Source: CAKSQF01 sp964568425 (GTDB lineage Bacteria > Bacillota > Clostridia > Oscillospirales > CAG-272). Taken from it: 21,233 bases of DNA. A program made the translations under genes and the position numbers. A model generated the notes under the pieces. It searched no databases. It saw nothing but the letters and a program-made list of their open reading frames with translations, and had not been told where the DNA came from. Each line of letters begins with the position of its first letter. Positions within the stretch are counted from its first letter, which is position 1. This document shows, one piece after another, positions 7,517 through 14,851 of the stretch. Location of the stretch: NCBI GenBank assembly GCA_964568425.1, contig CAZMPO010000023.1, forward strand, positions 1-21,233. Direction: 5' to 3'.

Positions 7517-7551
7517 AAATCACCTCAGGGCAGTGTCCTGAGGTGATTTTT
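7517..7551 (+). terminator. Intrinsic terminator of the carboxypeptidase fusion gene
   Basis: AATCACCTCAGG pairs with CCTGAGGTGATT around a six-base loop, followed by a T-run. It starts within 10 bp of the stop codon. Confidence 0.9.
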
Positions 7552-7582
7552 GATATAAAAACGAAAATATTTTGCAATACGC

Positions 7583-7611
7583 TTGATTTTTTCTCGAAAG
7601 TGTGGTATAAT
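7583..7611 (+). promoter_or_regulatory. Promoter of the DUF4143 ATPase gene
   Basis: TTGATT 7583-7588, 17-bp spacer, TATAAT 7606-7611 with extended TGTGG. Confidence 0.8.
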
Positions 7612-7664
7612 CTCAGTGGACAAAAAGAGATAATTTCACAAAAACGTCCATTTGGAGGTCTTCA

Positions 7665-8960
7665 ATGAGAATCGAGCGTCCCAAATATTTGAAAGAGCTG
7701 ATAGACAGGAAGCACAACGCCCTGATCAAGGTGATCACAGGTATTCGCAGATGCGGCAAATCCTATCTTCTGTTTGAGCTGTTCTACGATCATCTTATCT
7801 CGGAAGGTGTAAAAAAGGAAAACATTATAAAACTTGAGCTTGATCAGACCGCAAACATCAGATATCGCAATCCGTTTGAGCTTGACAAATACATTCGCGA
7901 GCAGATAAGGGACAACGGCGAGATGCATTATATTTTCCTTGACGAGATACAGTTTGTCGAAAAGGTGAAAAATCCATATGTCGAGGACGGTGCGCCGATC
8001 ACGTTTTACGATGTACTCAACGGACTCATGAGGATAAAAAACGCCGATATCTATGTGACCGGCAGTAATTCAAAGATGCTTTCGACCGATGTTCTGACCG
8101 AATTTCGCGGCAGAGGCGACGAGGTACGCGTACAGCCGCTCGCTTTTTGCGAGTATATGCAGGCATACGAAGGGGACAAATATGACGGTTGGCTCGACTA
8201 TTACACCTACGGCGGACTTCCGGCGATTCTTTTGAGAAAGACAGATGAGCAAAAAGCCGATTATCTTGAAAATCTTTTCAAGGAAACATATATCAAAGAC
8301 ATCGTCGAACGAAACAACATAAAAAATGTTGACGATCTCGAGGATCTGCTCGATCTTATCTCATCCGCGATCGGTTCTCTTACCAACCCGACTCGCATAT
8401 CAAACACAGTTAGAAGCGAAAAAAATGTTGACATTTCCAAGACTACGATCGAGAAGTACATCAGCTGCTTTGAGGACGCGTTTTTGATCGACGAGACCGT
8501 GCGATTTGATATCAAGGGCAGAAAATATATCAACACTCCGAAAAAATATTATTTTACCGACATAGGTCTAAGAAATGCCCGTCTTCATTTCCGTCAACAG
8601 GAAGAAAATCACATTATGGAGAATATAATCTACAACGAACTGATATATCGCGGATTCAGCGTAGATGTCGGCATTGTTGAGATATTCGAAAAACAGCCGG
8701 ACGGCTCATACTGTCACAAACAGCTCGAGGTAGATTTTGTCGCAAACAGAGGCAATCAGCGTTATTATGTCCAATCGGCATTTGAAATGCGCTCTCCCGA
8801 CAAGGAATATGAAGAGACAAGACCATACGCGGCGATAAACGATTCATTCAAAAAAATTGTCGTTACAAAGGATCACATCAAACCGCGCCGCGATGACAAG
8901 GGCATCCTGACCTTAAGTATTTACGATTTTCTTTTGAAAGAAGATTCGCTTGACCTGTAA
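7665..8960 (+). CDS. AAA_14/DUF4143 family ATPase
   Basis: 431 residues, full length for this family. The start follows GGAGGT at 7654-7659. Walker A is GIRRCGKS (26-33) and Walker B is IFLDE (90-94), followed by a sensor-like VTGSN strand. The C-terminal DUF4143 part carries a LEVDFVANRG motif, then a Tyr-Val-Gln strand: the remnant of a PD-(D/E)XK nuclease core. These proteins are common, often many per genome, in anaerobic gut bacteria and some archaea; their cellular role is not settled. It has its own promoter and no obvious terminator before the next promoter at 8991, so some read-through into the MATE gene is possible. Nothing in the neighbours points to a specific partner or an antitoxin. 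Confidence 0.9.
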   Translation: MRIERPKYLKELIDRKHNALIKVITGIRRCGKSYLLFELFYDHLISEGVKKENIIKLELDQTANIRYRNPFELDKYIREQIRDNGEMHYIFLDEIQFVEKVKNPYVEDGAPITFYDVLNGLMRIKNADIYVTGSNSKMLSTDVLTEFRGRGDEVRVQPLAFCEYMQAYEGDKYDGWLDYYTYGGLPAILLRKTDEQKADYLENLFKETYIKDIVERNNIKNVDDLEDLLDLISSAIGSLTNPTRISNTVRSEKNVDISKTTIEKYISCFEDAFLIDETVRFDIKGRKYINTPKKYYFTDIGLRNARLHFRQQEENHIMENIIYNELIYRGFSVDVGIVEIFEKQPDGSYCHKQLEVDFVANRGNQRYYVQSAFEMRSPDKEYEETRPYAAINDSFKKIVVTKDHIKPRRDDKGILTLSIYDFLLKEDSLDL

Positions 8961-8990
8961 TATGATCCCCCATAAAAATTCAAAAAAACA

Positions 8991-9019
8991 TTGACAAAGT
9001 GTCATTTATATGGTATAAT
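8991..9019 (+). promoter_or_regulatory. Promoter of the MATE exporter gene
   Basis: TTGACA 8991-8996, 17-bp spacer, TATAAT 9014-9019 with TGG at the extended -10 position: full consensus hexamers. Confidence 0.85.
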
Positions 9020-9062
9020 CATCGGGTCTGCTTATTGGAAAGGACGGAATTGAAAAATACAA

Positions 9063-10445
9063 ATGAACATCAAAAAATTTATCGGCACTAAGGATTTTTA
9101 CAAGAGCGTGCTTGTGCTCGTCTTGCCGGTCATCGTCCAAAACGGAATATCGAATTTTGTCAATCTGCTTGACAATGTCATGGTCGGAAGTCTCGGCACC
9201 GAACCGTTTTCGGGTGTCGCGATCGTCAATCAGCTCATATTCGTATATCAGCTCATGCTTTTCGGCGGCATATCGGGTGCAGGGATCTTCACTGCCCAAT
9301 ATTTCGGCAGAGGCGATGAGGAGGGCGTGCGTCACACCTTCAGATTCAAGGTCTACACGGCGGTAGTGCTTACGATCTTGGGAATTTCTGTCCTTTGGTT
9401 CTTCCGCGAGGGACTGATCAGCGCATTTTTGACCGAGGACGGCTCGGGATGTGACATTGAGCTTGCCATGGGATACGGCAAAGAGTACATAAAGCTCGCT
9501 CTGTGGGCACTTGTCCCCACCGCTCTGACGCAGGTATACGCATCCACGCTCCGCGAAACAAAGCAGACCGTCGTTCCGATGGTCGCGAGCATCGTTGCCG
9601 TATTTGTCAACGGAATATTCAACTATATACTCATTTTCGGCATAAAGGGTCTGATAGAGCCGCTCGGCGTTTCGGGTGCCGCTATCGCAACGATCATCGC
9701 CCGCACTGTTGAGCTTATAATCGTCGCCGTCTGGACGCACACGCATGTTGAAAAAGCTCCGTACATAAAGGGTGCATACAGATCGCCCTACATTCCGAGA
9801 GGTCTGGTCGGTCAGATATTCATCAAGGGCGCACCGCTGTTTATCAACGAGCTTCTGTGGTCGCTCGGCGTGACCGTTTTGAATCAGTGCTACTCAACGC
9901 GCGGACTCAGTGCCGTCGCCGCGGTAAACATCGCCTCGACCATTGCGAACATATTCAACATTTTCTACATTTCGATGGGAACTGCCGTATCGATACTCGT
10001 CGGCGGACTGCTCGGTGCCGGAAAGATCGAGGAGGCAAAGGACACCGACCGCAAGCTTATCACTTTCTCTTGCGTATCCTGCCTCGGTATCGGTCTGCTC
10101 ATGGCGGTGCTCTCGCCCGTGTTTACGCTCTTTTACGATGTCGGAGCGGATGTCAAGGAGCTTGCGATACTCATGATCATAATATCATCGGTGATGATGC
10201 CCTTCAACTCATATTCACACAACTGCTATTTCACCCTCCGTTCGGGTGGACAGACGATGATAACATTTCTTTTTGACTGCGTGTTCGAGTGGGTCGTTTG
10301 CGTGCCTGTCGCATACACGCTGTCGAGATTTACCGAAATACCGATAATTCCGCTCTACATGATCTGCACATTTATCGGGATCGCAAAATGCGTGATAGGA
10401 TTTTTCATGCTGAAGTCAGGCAAATGGGCAAAAAAGCTCGTATGA
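9063..10445 (+). CDS. MATE family multidrug/sodium antiporter
   Basis: 460 residues, the usual MATE length, with about 12 hydrophobic helices in two halves. The first half begins with LVLPVIVQNGISNFVNLLDN and MVGSLGTEPFSGVAIVNQ, a typical MatE opening; the second half repeats the pattern from about residue 255 (IFIKGAPLFINELLWSLGV). MATE proteins export cationic drugs or metabolites in exchange for Na+ or H+. The substrate is not evident. The ATG at 9063 is the only reasonable start because TGA closes the frame at 9051-9053. The nearest Shine-Dalgarno-like run (AAAGGACGGA 9039-9048) is unusually far away, about 14-18 bases, so translation may be weak or depend on another element. No terminator is visible before the tRNA promoter. 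Confidence 0.93.
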   Translation: MNIKKFIGTKDFYKSVLVLVLPVIVQNGISNFVNLLDNVMVGSLGTEPFSGVAIVNQLIFVYQLMLFGGISGAGIFTAQYFGRGDEEGVRHTFRFKVYTAVVLTILGISVLWFFREGLISAFLTEDGSGCDIELAMGYGKEYIKLALWALVPTALTQVYASTLRETKQTVVPMVASIVAVFVNGIFNYILIFGIKGLIEPLGVSGAAIATIIARTVELIIVAVWTHTHVEKAPYIKGAYRSPYIPRGLVGQIFIKGAPLFINELLWSLGVTVLNQCYSTRGLSAVAAVNIASTIANIFNIFYISMGTAVSILVGGLLGAGKIEEAKDTDRKLITFSCVSCLGIGLLMAVLSPVFTLFYDVGADVKELAILMIIISSVMMPFNSYSHNCYFTLRSGGQTMITFLFDCVFEWVVCVPVAYTLSRFTEIPIIPLYMICTFIGIAKCVIGFFMLKSGKWAKKLV

Positions 10446-10467
10446 TCATCTTTTTTTCAAGATTGTA

Positions 10468-10496
10468 TTGACAAAATCATTTTTTTGTGGTATAAT
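10468..10496 (+). promoter_or_regulatory. Promoter of tRNA-Gln
   Basis: TTGACA 10468-10473, 17-bp spacer, TATAAT 10491-10496 with TGTGG extended -10: the strongest promoter in the window, as expected for a stable RNA. Confidence 0.88.
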
Positions 10497-10510
10497 CACA
10501 AAGTACAAAG

Positions 10511-10528
10511 CCGATCGGTGTCGATCGG
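10511..10528 (+). other. Hairpin in the tRNA-Gln 5' leader
   Basis: CCGATCG, loop GTGT, CGATCGG: a perfect 7-bp stem six bases before the mature tRNA end. It would lie in the precursor and may affect 5' processing or stability. Confidence 0.5.
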
Positions 10529-10534
10529 CAACAT

Positions 10535-10608
10535 TGGGATGTGGTGTAGCGGCAGCACACGAGACTTTGACTCTTGTAGTATAGGTTCAACCCCTATCAT
10601 CCCAGCCA
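10535..10608 (+). tRNA. tRNA-Gln (anticodon UUG)
   Basis: A complete cloverleaf of 74 nt with encoded CCA. The acceptor TGGGATG pairs with CATCCCA. The D-stem is GTGT/GCAC, and the anticodon stem CGAGA/TCTTG encloses the loop CTTTGAC with anticodon TTG. The T-arm ATAGG-TTCAACC-CCTAT is intact. The discriminator is G and CCA is at 10606-10608. The weak-looking acceptor pair U1-A72 is characteristic of tRNA-Gln. It decodes CAA (and CAG by wobble). It is transcribed alone from its own promoter and ends in a strong terminator. Confidence 0.95.
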
Positions 10609-10610
10609 AA

Positions 10611-10645
10611 AAACCTTCTCGAACTGCGTTCGAGAAGGTTTTTAC
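10611..10645 (+). terminator. Intrinsic terminator of tRNA-Gln
   Basis: AAACCTTCTCGAAC pairs with GTTCGAGAAGGTTT around TGC (14 bp), followed by T-rich sequence. It begins three bases after the CCA end. Confidence 0.93.
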
Positions 10646-10735
10646 TTTTTTAGTCTTCAATTATCTCTAAATCCGAGAGTTGTACAAAAAAATTTGCCAA
10701 GCCTAAGAGCCGTTAACTCTTTAATTGTCTCGTTT

Positions 10736-11743
10736 TTACGAATTTTCTATTCCTTGTTTCATGAGATTTGATATTTCGGCATCGATCTCGGCTATTTGGG
10801 CGTCGATCTCGGCAACTGCCGCCTCGAGTTCTTTCTCGTTGTGCACATAATTTTCTTCAAATTCTTTTCGATATTCATACGCACCCGAGAATGTCTCGAC
10901 AGAGTATTCGGAAAGCTGTGCATAATTTCTGAGCGTGTCAAGAACGATAAGATATTTCGCCTCATTGCAGTCTATGCTTGTGATTTCCGCGATCTTTTCG
11001 ACCTTGCCCGTCGTCAATGCCATTATCGCACAGTTTCTTATCGATGTTTCGATATTTGCCTGAGCGATCGTGTCGCCCGCGTGTACATAATCACTGCCGA
11101 CCTTCCAAACCGGTTTGGACAGGGCTGTTGCAAAAATGTTGCCGTCCTCCTCGCCGAAATGTCGAAGTATCTTAAAGCCCTTCTCGGCGATGACCGCATC
11201 GTACTTTGGATCATAATAGCCGTCGGTAAAGCAAAAAGTCGTCGGTCGCGCAAATCCAAGTGTTTCGATCTGTCCAAGCCGTTTGTCGATATATGCGGCA
11301 ATCTCGTCAGAGCTTATCTTTTGCAGATCGCTTGTCCCTCTCTCGCCATTATCGCCCAGAGCAAGCTCCCAACCGGCGGATAAAAGCTCGGACAGCTGCG
11401 ATATGCTCAACATTCCTTCATCGCCCGGCAGTGCGTTGCCTTTCAGGACTATCACCCCCGGATATCCGTGGTCGCGCATCATCGGATAGAGCACATCGTA
11501 TATAGAGTCGTCTATACTGTCAAAGCAAAGTATCGTGATCGGGCGCGATCGCGTGACCGCCGTCAGGCTATTTTTCTTGTCTGCAAGTTCGTTTCGCCGT
11601 ATCTCAAGCTCCGCGATCTTTTCGATCGCCTCGGTTGAATCATAGTCGCCTTTGTTTGTTTTTTTGCCATCGCATCCGAAAAGACAGAGCAAGATCGCAA
11701 CTGCAGCAAGAAAGGTGCTTATCGATCGAACCATTATGCGCAT
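10736..11743 (-). CDS. Lipoprotein with polysaccharide-deacetylase-like fold, metal ligands apparently lost
   Basis: 335 residues. The ATG at 11743 is preceded by GGAGG (11752-11756, minus strand). Lipobox LFGC gives Cys24. A short coiled coil (about 38-60) is followed by a NodB-like domain: ITILCFDSIDDS (69-80), then MLSISQLSELLSAGWELALG (111-130), then ISSDEIAAYIDKRLGQIETL, then FCFTDGYYDPKYD. This matches the order of motifs in CE4 polysaccharide deacetylases. However, the FDDG motif is altered, and the His-x-x-x-His motif that should follow GWE is ALGDNGERG with no His. It is therefore probably not a metal-dependent deacetylase, or uses other ligands. The C-terminal 40 residues are a Glu/Ala/Ile-rich coiled coil. 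It likely sits on the outer membrane face and may bind glycan or a partner. Confidence 0.75.
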   Translation of the reverse strand: MRIMVRSISTFLAAVAILLCLFGCDGKKTNKGDYDSTEAIEKIAELEIRRNELADKKNSLTAVTRSRPITILCFDSIDDSIYDVLYPMMRDHGYPGVIVLKGNALPGDEGMLSISQLSELLSAGWELALGDNGERGTSDLQKISSDEIAAYIDKRLGQIETLGFARPTTFCFTDGYYDPKYDAVIAEKGFKILRHFGEEDGNIFATALSKPVWKVGSDYVHAGDTIAQANIETSIRNCAIMALTTGKVEKIAEITSIDCNEAKYLIVLDTLRNYAQLSEYSVETFSGAYEYRKEFEENYVHNEKELEAAVAEIDAQIAEIDAEISNLMKQGIENS

Positions 11744-11791
11744 TATTACCGCCTCCGTTTTTACGTGTACTTTTTCTTGTCTTTACATTAT

Positions 11792-11820
11792 ATAATACCA
11801 CATTTGCGGTCAAATGTCAA
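11792..11820 (-). promoter_or_regulatory. Promoter with internal inverted repeat for the deacetylase-like lipoprotein
   Basis: On the minus strand: TTGACA (11820-11815), 17-bp spacer, TATTAT (11797-11792) with TGTGG extended -10. The spacer holds a perfect 7-bp inverted repeat, ACATTTG 11800-11806 and CAAATGT 11811-11817, separated by four bases. That is an operator-like site squarely between the -35 and -10. Confidence 0.75.
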
Positions 11821-11977
11821 TAGCTGAACAAAAAAAGCGCAAGAGTTCTTTTTACACATGTACTTTTAGACAAATCTCCAACCAAATAAATCGCCTTTGT
11901 CTGCATTATTTCCAATTTTTAATGCTTGTGCATAAAATTCCGTCCTGTTTTTACACACAAAAAAGCATGAAAAGTAC
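11821..11977. other. AT-rich divergent gap, nothing recognisable
   Basis: The gap between the divergent lipoprotein and AraC genes is 311 bp in total. Outside the two promoters this part has no ORF, no convincing hairpin and no RNA motif. TTTTTACACA occurs twice (from 11850 and from 11948), which may be chance. Confidence 0.5.
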
Positions 11978-12005
11978 TTGAAAAAATTTTTTAATGTGGT
12001 ATAAT
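11978..12005 (+). promoter_or_regulatory. Promoter of the AraC/cupin regulator
   Basis: TTGAAA 11978-11983, 16-bp spacer, TATAAT 12000-12005 with TGTGG extended -10. An A6T6 tract (11981-11992) overlaps the -35 and spacer and would bend the DNA. Confidence 0.75.
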
Positions 12006-12054
12006 ATATACGATCAAAATAAACATTTTCAAACAGAGAGGGACGAGAATTAAC

Positions 12055-13095
12055 ATGAGGCAGTTTATAATTGATAAATTGTCAGAGCTTACCGACGAGG
12101 AGAAGTCGCTCATCGCCGGCGAAAAACTCAACAGAAGGCTGTACACAAAAAGCGGCAATTACAGTTCTTCTTTCGAGGTAGATGACACTCAGCTTCGCGA
12201 CCGCGGTGAGTTGATCGCGATCCGTCCAAACACCAGGTTTGTGAATTTCGATATGCACGGTCACACATACACTGAATTTCTTTATGTGATCAAGGGAAAC
12301 GTTCGCTCCTCTCATTCGGAGGGTGAGGTCGAACTCAAGGCAGGCGATCTCCTCATACTCAACAGACACATTCGCCATTCGCTCTCAAAAACGACCGAGA
12401 AGGATCTTGCCGTTAACATCATCATAAGCAACGAATTTGTTGAGAGCATGCTCCGCAAATTCGACGGCGAGTCATCTATTCTTTCATTCTTGTCCGAAAG
12501 CGTGCGCACCTCCGGCAAGCCGTCCTGCCTTGTATACAGCACCGCAGACAACATCCCTGCCGAAAATCTGCTTGAGAGCATTATCTACACACTTTTCGAA
12601 CGCAAATACACACCCAGAAGCGGCGATTATTCGGTAAACATTGCTCTGCCCGACCCGAACAAAGAAGAAAACGACATAATAGCAAGTGAGCTTGCGCTCG
12701 TCCTTCGTATTCTCGAGGCGACCCCGAATGCCCTGACATACGAATATCATGCCGCCGAGGCACATTCGGACATTTACGAAAAGGTAATGGAATACATCAA
12801 AAACGAGTATCGCACCGCCACTCTTTCGGAGCTTGCCTCAAGACTTTATCTCTCGACCGGATATCTTTCGAGATGGATCTCCACCAACGCGGGCGCGACA
12901 TTCAGAGAGCTTTTGATGGATCAGAGATTTGCGGTCGCCGAACAGCTCATCCTCAACACCGATCTGCCGATCGGCGAGGTAGCCTCAACGGTCGGATACG
13001 ACAACCGCTCTTTCTTCCATCGCGAGTTCATTCGCAGATACAAGGTATCTCCACTGCGCATGCGCAAAACGAGATACGAATCACAGGACGAGTAA
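12055..13095 (+). CDS. AraC family regulator with N-terminal cupin
   Basis: 346 residues. The start is preceded by GAGGGACGAG. The N-terminal half holds a cupin-type ligand pocket (MHGHTYTEFLYVIKGNVR, then LKAGDLLILNRHIRHSL), usual in AraC regulators that sense sugars. The C-terminal two-helix-turn-helix domain covers about residues 240-340: ATLSELASRLYLSTGYLSRW, then LPIGEVASTVGYDNRSFFHR, ending KVSPLRMRK. It is a DNA-binding cytoplasmic regulator. It has its own promoter and a strong terminator, so it is not in an operon with pyruvate kinase downstream. The divergent lipoprotein gene with an operator-like promoter is the most likely nearby target, by inference only. Confidence 0.92.
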   Translation: MRQFIIDKLSELTDEEKSLIAGEKLNRRLYTKSGNYSSSFEVDDTQLRDRGELIAIRPNTRFVNFDMHGHTYTEFLYVIKGNVRSSHSEGEVELKAGDLLILNRHIRHSLSKTTEKDLAVNIIISNEFVESMLRKFDGESSILSFLSESVRTSGKPSCLVYSTADNIPAENLLESIIYTLFERKYTPRSGDYSVNIALPDPNKEENDIIASELALVLRILEATPNALTYEYHAAEAHSDIYEKVMEYIKNEYRTATLSELASRLYLSTGYLSRWISTNAGATFRELLMDQRFAVAEQLILNTDLPIGEVASTVGYDNRSFFHREFIRRYKVSPLRMRKTRYESQDE

Positions 13096-13111
13096 ACACC
13101 GTCATACAACC

Positions 13112-13140
13112 CCTGCCCGAACGCTCGGGCAGGTTTTTTT
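13112..13140 (+). terminator. Intrinsic terminator of the AraC/cupin gene
   Basis: CCTGCCCGA, loop ACGC, TCGGGCAGG, then T7. Confidence 0.95.
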
Positions 13141-13171
13141 ATTCGTCAAGCAGATTTTTTTCGTAAATCTG

Positions 13172-13200
13172 TTGACTTTTTTTCGCATTTGTGGTATTAT
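13172..13200 (+). promoter_or_regulatory. Promoter of pyruvate kinase
   Basis: TTGACT 13172-13177, 17-bp spacer, TATTAT 13195-13200 with TGTGG extended -10. Confidence 0.8.
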
Positions 13201-13202
13201 AG

Positions 13203-13256
13203 TATCATAATAGGGGAATGTTTTTATTTCCGTCGAACAATTTCGATATTATGATA
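13203..13256 (+). promoter_or_regulatory. Foldable 54-nt element in the pyruvate kinase leader
   Basis: TATCATAATA 13203-13212 and TATTATGATA 13247-13256 are a perfect 10-bp inverted repeat. Inside are two short stems: GGGAA 13214-13218 with TTTCC 13227-13231, and TCGAA 13233-13237 with TTCGA 13242-13246. Together they form a compact three-way junction, or an operator pair flanking the start site. The outer repeat overlaps the predicted start of transcription, so the RNA may contain only part of it. Confidence 0.4.
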
Positions 13257-13291
13257 AACGATCAAGAAGATCCCGAAGGAGATAATTTTTT

Positions 13292-14704
13292 ATGATGAGA
13301 AAAACAAAAATAATCTGCACGCTCGGACCGGCAAGCGAGAGCGAAACGGTACTTCGTCAAATGGTCGATGCCGGCATGAATGTCGCAAGACTCAATTTCT
13401 CGCACGGCACGCACGAGGACCATCTCAAAAAGATCAAGCTGATCAAGAAGATCAGAGAAGATATGCAGGTGGCACTGCCCATCATGCTTGACACTAAAGG
13501 TCCCGAGTTCAGGATCGGCACATTTGAGGGCGGATCGGTCACTTTGGCACGCGGTGATCTCTTTGATTTCACCACCGACGATGTCGTTGGTGACAAGACA
13601 AAAGTATCGGTGACCTACAAAAAGATAACATCGCAAATGCTCCCCGGAGACAAGATCCTGCTCAACAACGGACTTATGACATTTGAGGTGCTGTCGGTCG
13701 ATGAAAACACCGTCCACACGCGCGTTCTCGACAACGGCGTGCTCTCCGATCGCAAATCGATGTTCTTCCCCGAAAAGGAGCTTCCGCTCGACTATCTCTC
13801 CGAGCAGGACAAGAGCGACATTCTGTTCGGCATCGAAAACGGCGTTGATTTTATCGCGTGCTCCTTCGTTTCAAGGGCGCAGGATCTTATCGATGTCCGC
13901 AATTTCCTCCGCGAGCACGGCAATCCCGATATAGACCTTATCGCAAAGATCGAAAATCGCGCGGGGGTCAACAATCTCGGCGAGATAATGGCGAACTCAA
14001 ACGGCATTATGATCGGCAGAGGCGACATGGGCGTCGAGATACCCTTCGAGGAGCTACCCGCCATTCAGAAAAAGATCATTTCGGACTGCCGCATAAACGG
14101 CGTGCGCGTTATCACCGCAACCGAGATGCTCGAATCGATGATCACAAATCCACGTCCGACCCGTGCCGAGATATCCGACGTCGCAAACGCGGTCTACGAC
14201 GGATCGTCAGCCATCATGCTTTCGGGTGAGACGGCTGCCGGCAAGCATCCTGTCGGAGCGATCGCGGCAATGAGCAGGATCGCGCTCGAGGCAGAACAAC
14301 ATGTCTGCTATATCGGAAACATCCGCGATGACGAGTTCAAGATAACATCGGTCGGCGAGTCACTCTCGCACTCGGCATGCGACCTTGCCAAAGGCGTCAA
14401 GGCGTCGGCGATCGTTGTCTGCACTCTGACCGGCAAGACCGCGCGAATGGTTTCGAGATTCCGTCCCCAAGCCCCGATCATAGCAATGACAACAAGCGAA
14501 TATGCCTTCCGCAAGCTCTCGCTGTCCTGGGGAGTCGTGCCCGTCATGAGCGAGGTTTTTGCCTCCACCGATGTTCTCTTCTATTTTGCAAAGAGCAAAG
14601 CAAAGGAGATACTCGGTCTGACTCACGGTCAGCGCATCGTAATAACCGGCGGTGCCGCAAACGACAAGAGCGGAACAAGTCTTATAAAGGTCGAGGAGAT
14701 CTGA
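13292..14704 (+). CDS. pyk: Pyruvate kinase
   Basis: 470 residues, the short bacterial form without the extra C-terminal PEP-utiliser domain. It converts phosphoenolpyruvate and ADP to pyruvate and ATP, the last step of glycolysis, in the cytoplasm. Hallmarks in order: TLGPASES and MNVARLNFSHG at the N-terminus, LDTKGPEFRIG with the B domain following, MIGRGDMGVEIPFEELPAIQ, then the signature TATEMLESMITNPRPTRAEISDVANAV and MLSGETAAGKHP. The start ATGATG follows AAGGAGAT; the first or second ATG could be used. It is transcribed alone from its own promoter with a foldable leader and ends in a strong terminator. Phosphofructokinase, its frequent neighbour in Firmicutes, is absent here. Confidence 0.97.
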   Translation: MMRKTKIICTLGPASESETVLRQMVDAGMNVARLNFSHGTHEDHLKKIKLIKKIREDMQVALPIMLDTKGPEFRIGTFEGGSVTLARGDLFDFTTDDVVGDKTKVSVTYKKITSQMLPGDKILLNNGLMTFEVLSVDENTVHTRVLDNGVLSDRKSMFFPEKELPLDYLSEQDKSDILFGIENGVDFIACSFVSRAQDLIDVRNFLREHGNPDIDLIAKIENRAGVNNLGEIMANSNGIMIGRGDMGVEIPFEELPAIQKKIISDCRINGVRVITATEMLESMITNPRPTRAEISDVANAVYDGSSAIMLSGETAAGKHPVGAIAAMSRIALEAEQHVCYIGNIRDDEFKITSVGESLSHSACDLAKGVKASAIVVCTLTGKTARMVSRFRPQAPIIAMTTSEYAFRKLSLSWGVVPVMSEVFASTDVLFYFAKSKAKEILGLTHGQRIVITGGAANDKSGTSLIKVEEI

Positions 14705-14708
14705 CAAT

Positions 14709-14742
14709 AACGGCTGTCGAAAGCACATTCGACAGCCGTTTT
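14709..14742 (+). terminator. Intrinsic terminator of pyk
   Basis: AACGGCTGTCGAA pairs with TTCGACAGCCGTT (13 bp, loop AGCACA), followed by Ts, five bases after the stop codon. Confidence 0.93.
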
Positions 14743-14773
14743 ATTTGCAATGCCAAGAAAATTCCGCTCGGGG

Positions 14774-14820
14774 GTTGCATTGTCCCAAAAAATGTGATAT
14801 AATAAAGCATCAAATGCAAC
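14774..14820 (+). promoter_or_regulatory. Promoter of the PIG-L gene bracketed by an inverted repeat
   Basis: TTGCAT 14775-14780, 17-bp spacer, TATAAT 14798-14803 with TGTGA upstream. GTTGCATT 14774-14781, over the -35, and AATGCAAC 14813-14820, just past the start site, form a perfect 8-bp inverted repeat. This could be two half-sites for a looping or dimeric repressor. Confidence 0.6.
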
Positions 14821-14851
14821 ATAATAAGTTAGGAGAGAGCGGTAAGTACAA

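Noticed and set aside
7665..8960. DUF4143 ATPase considered as part of a defence or toxin system
   Set aside because: The family is very common in gut Clostridia and no partner gene or defence neighbour is present here.
10485..10670. Small open frame across the tRNA region
   Set aside because: It covers the tRNA-Gln gene and its terminator and has no ribosome binding site.
10646..10735. Possible terminator of the minus-strand deacetylase-like gene
   Set aside because: Only a weak AAGAG/CTCTT stem is seen, with the T-run about 11 bases beyond it; not convincing enough to annotate.
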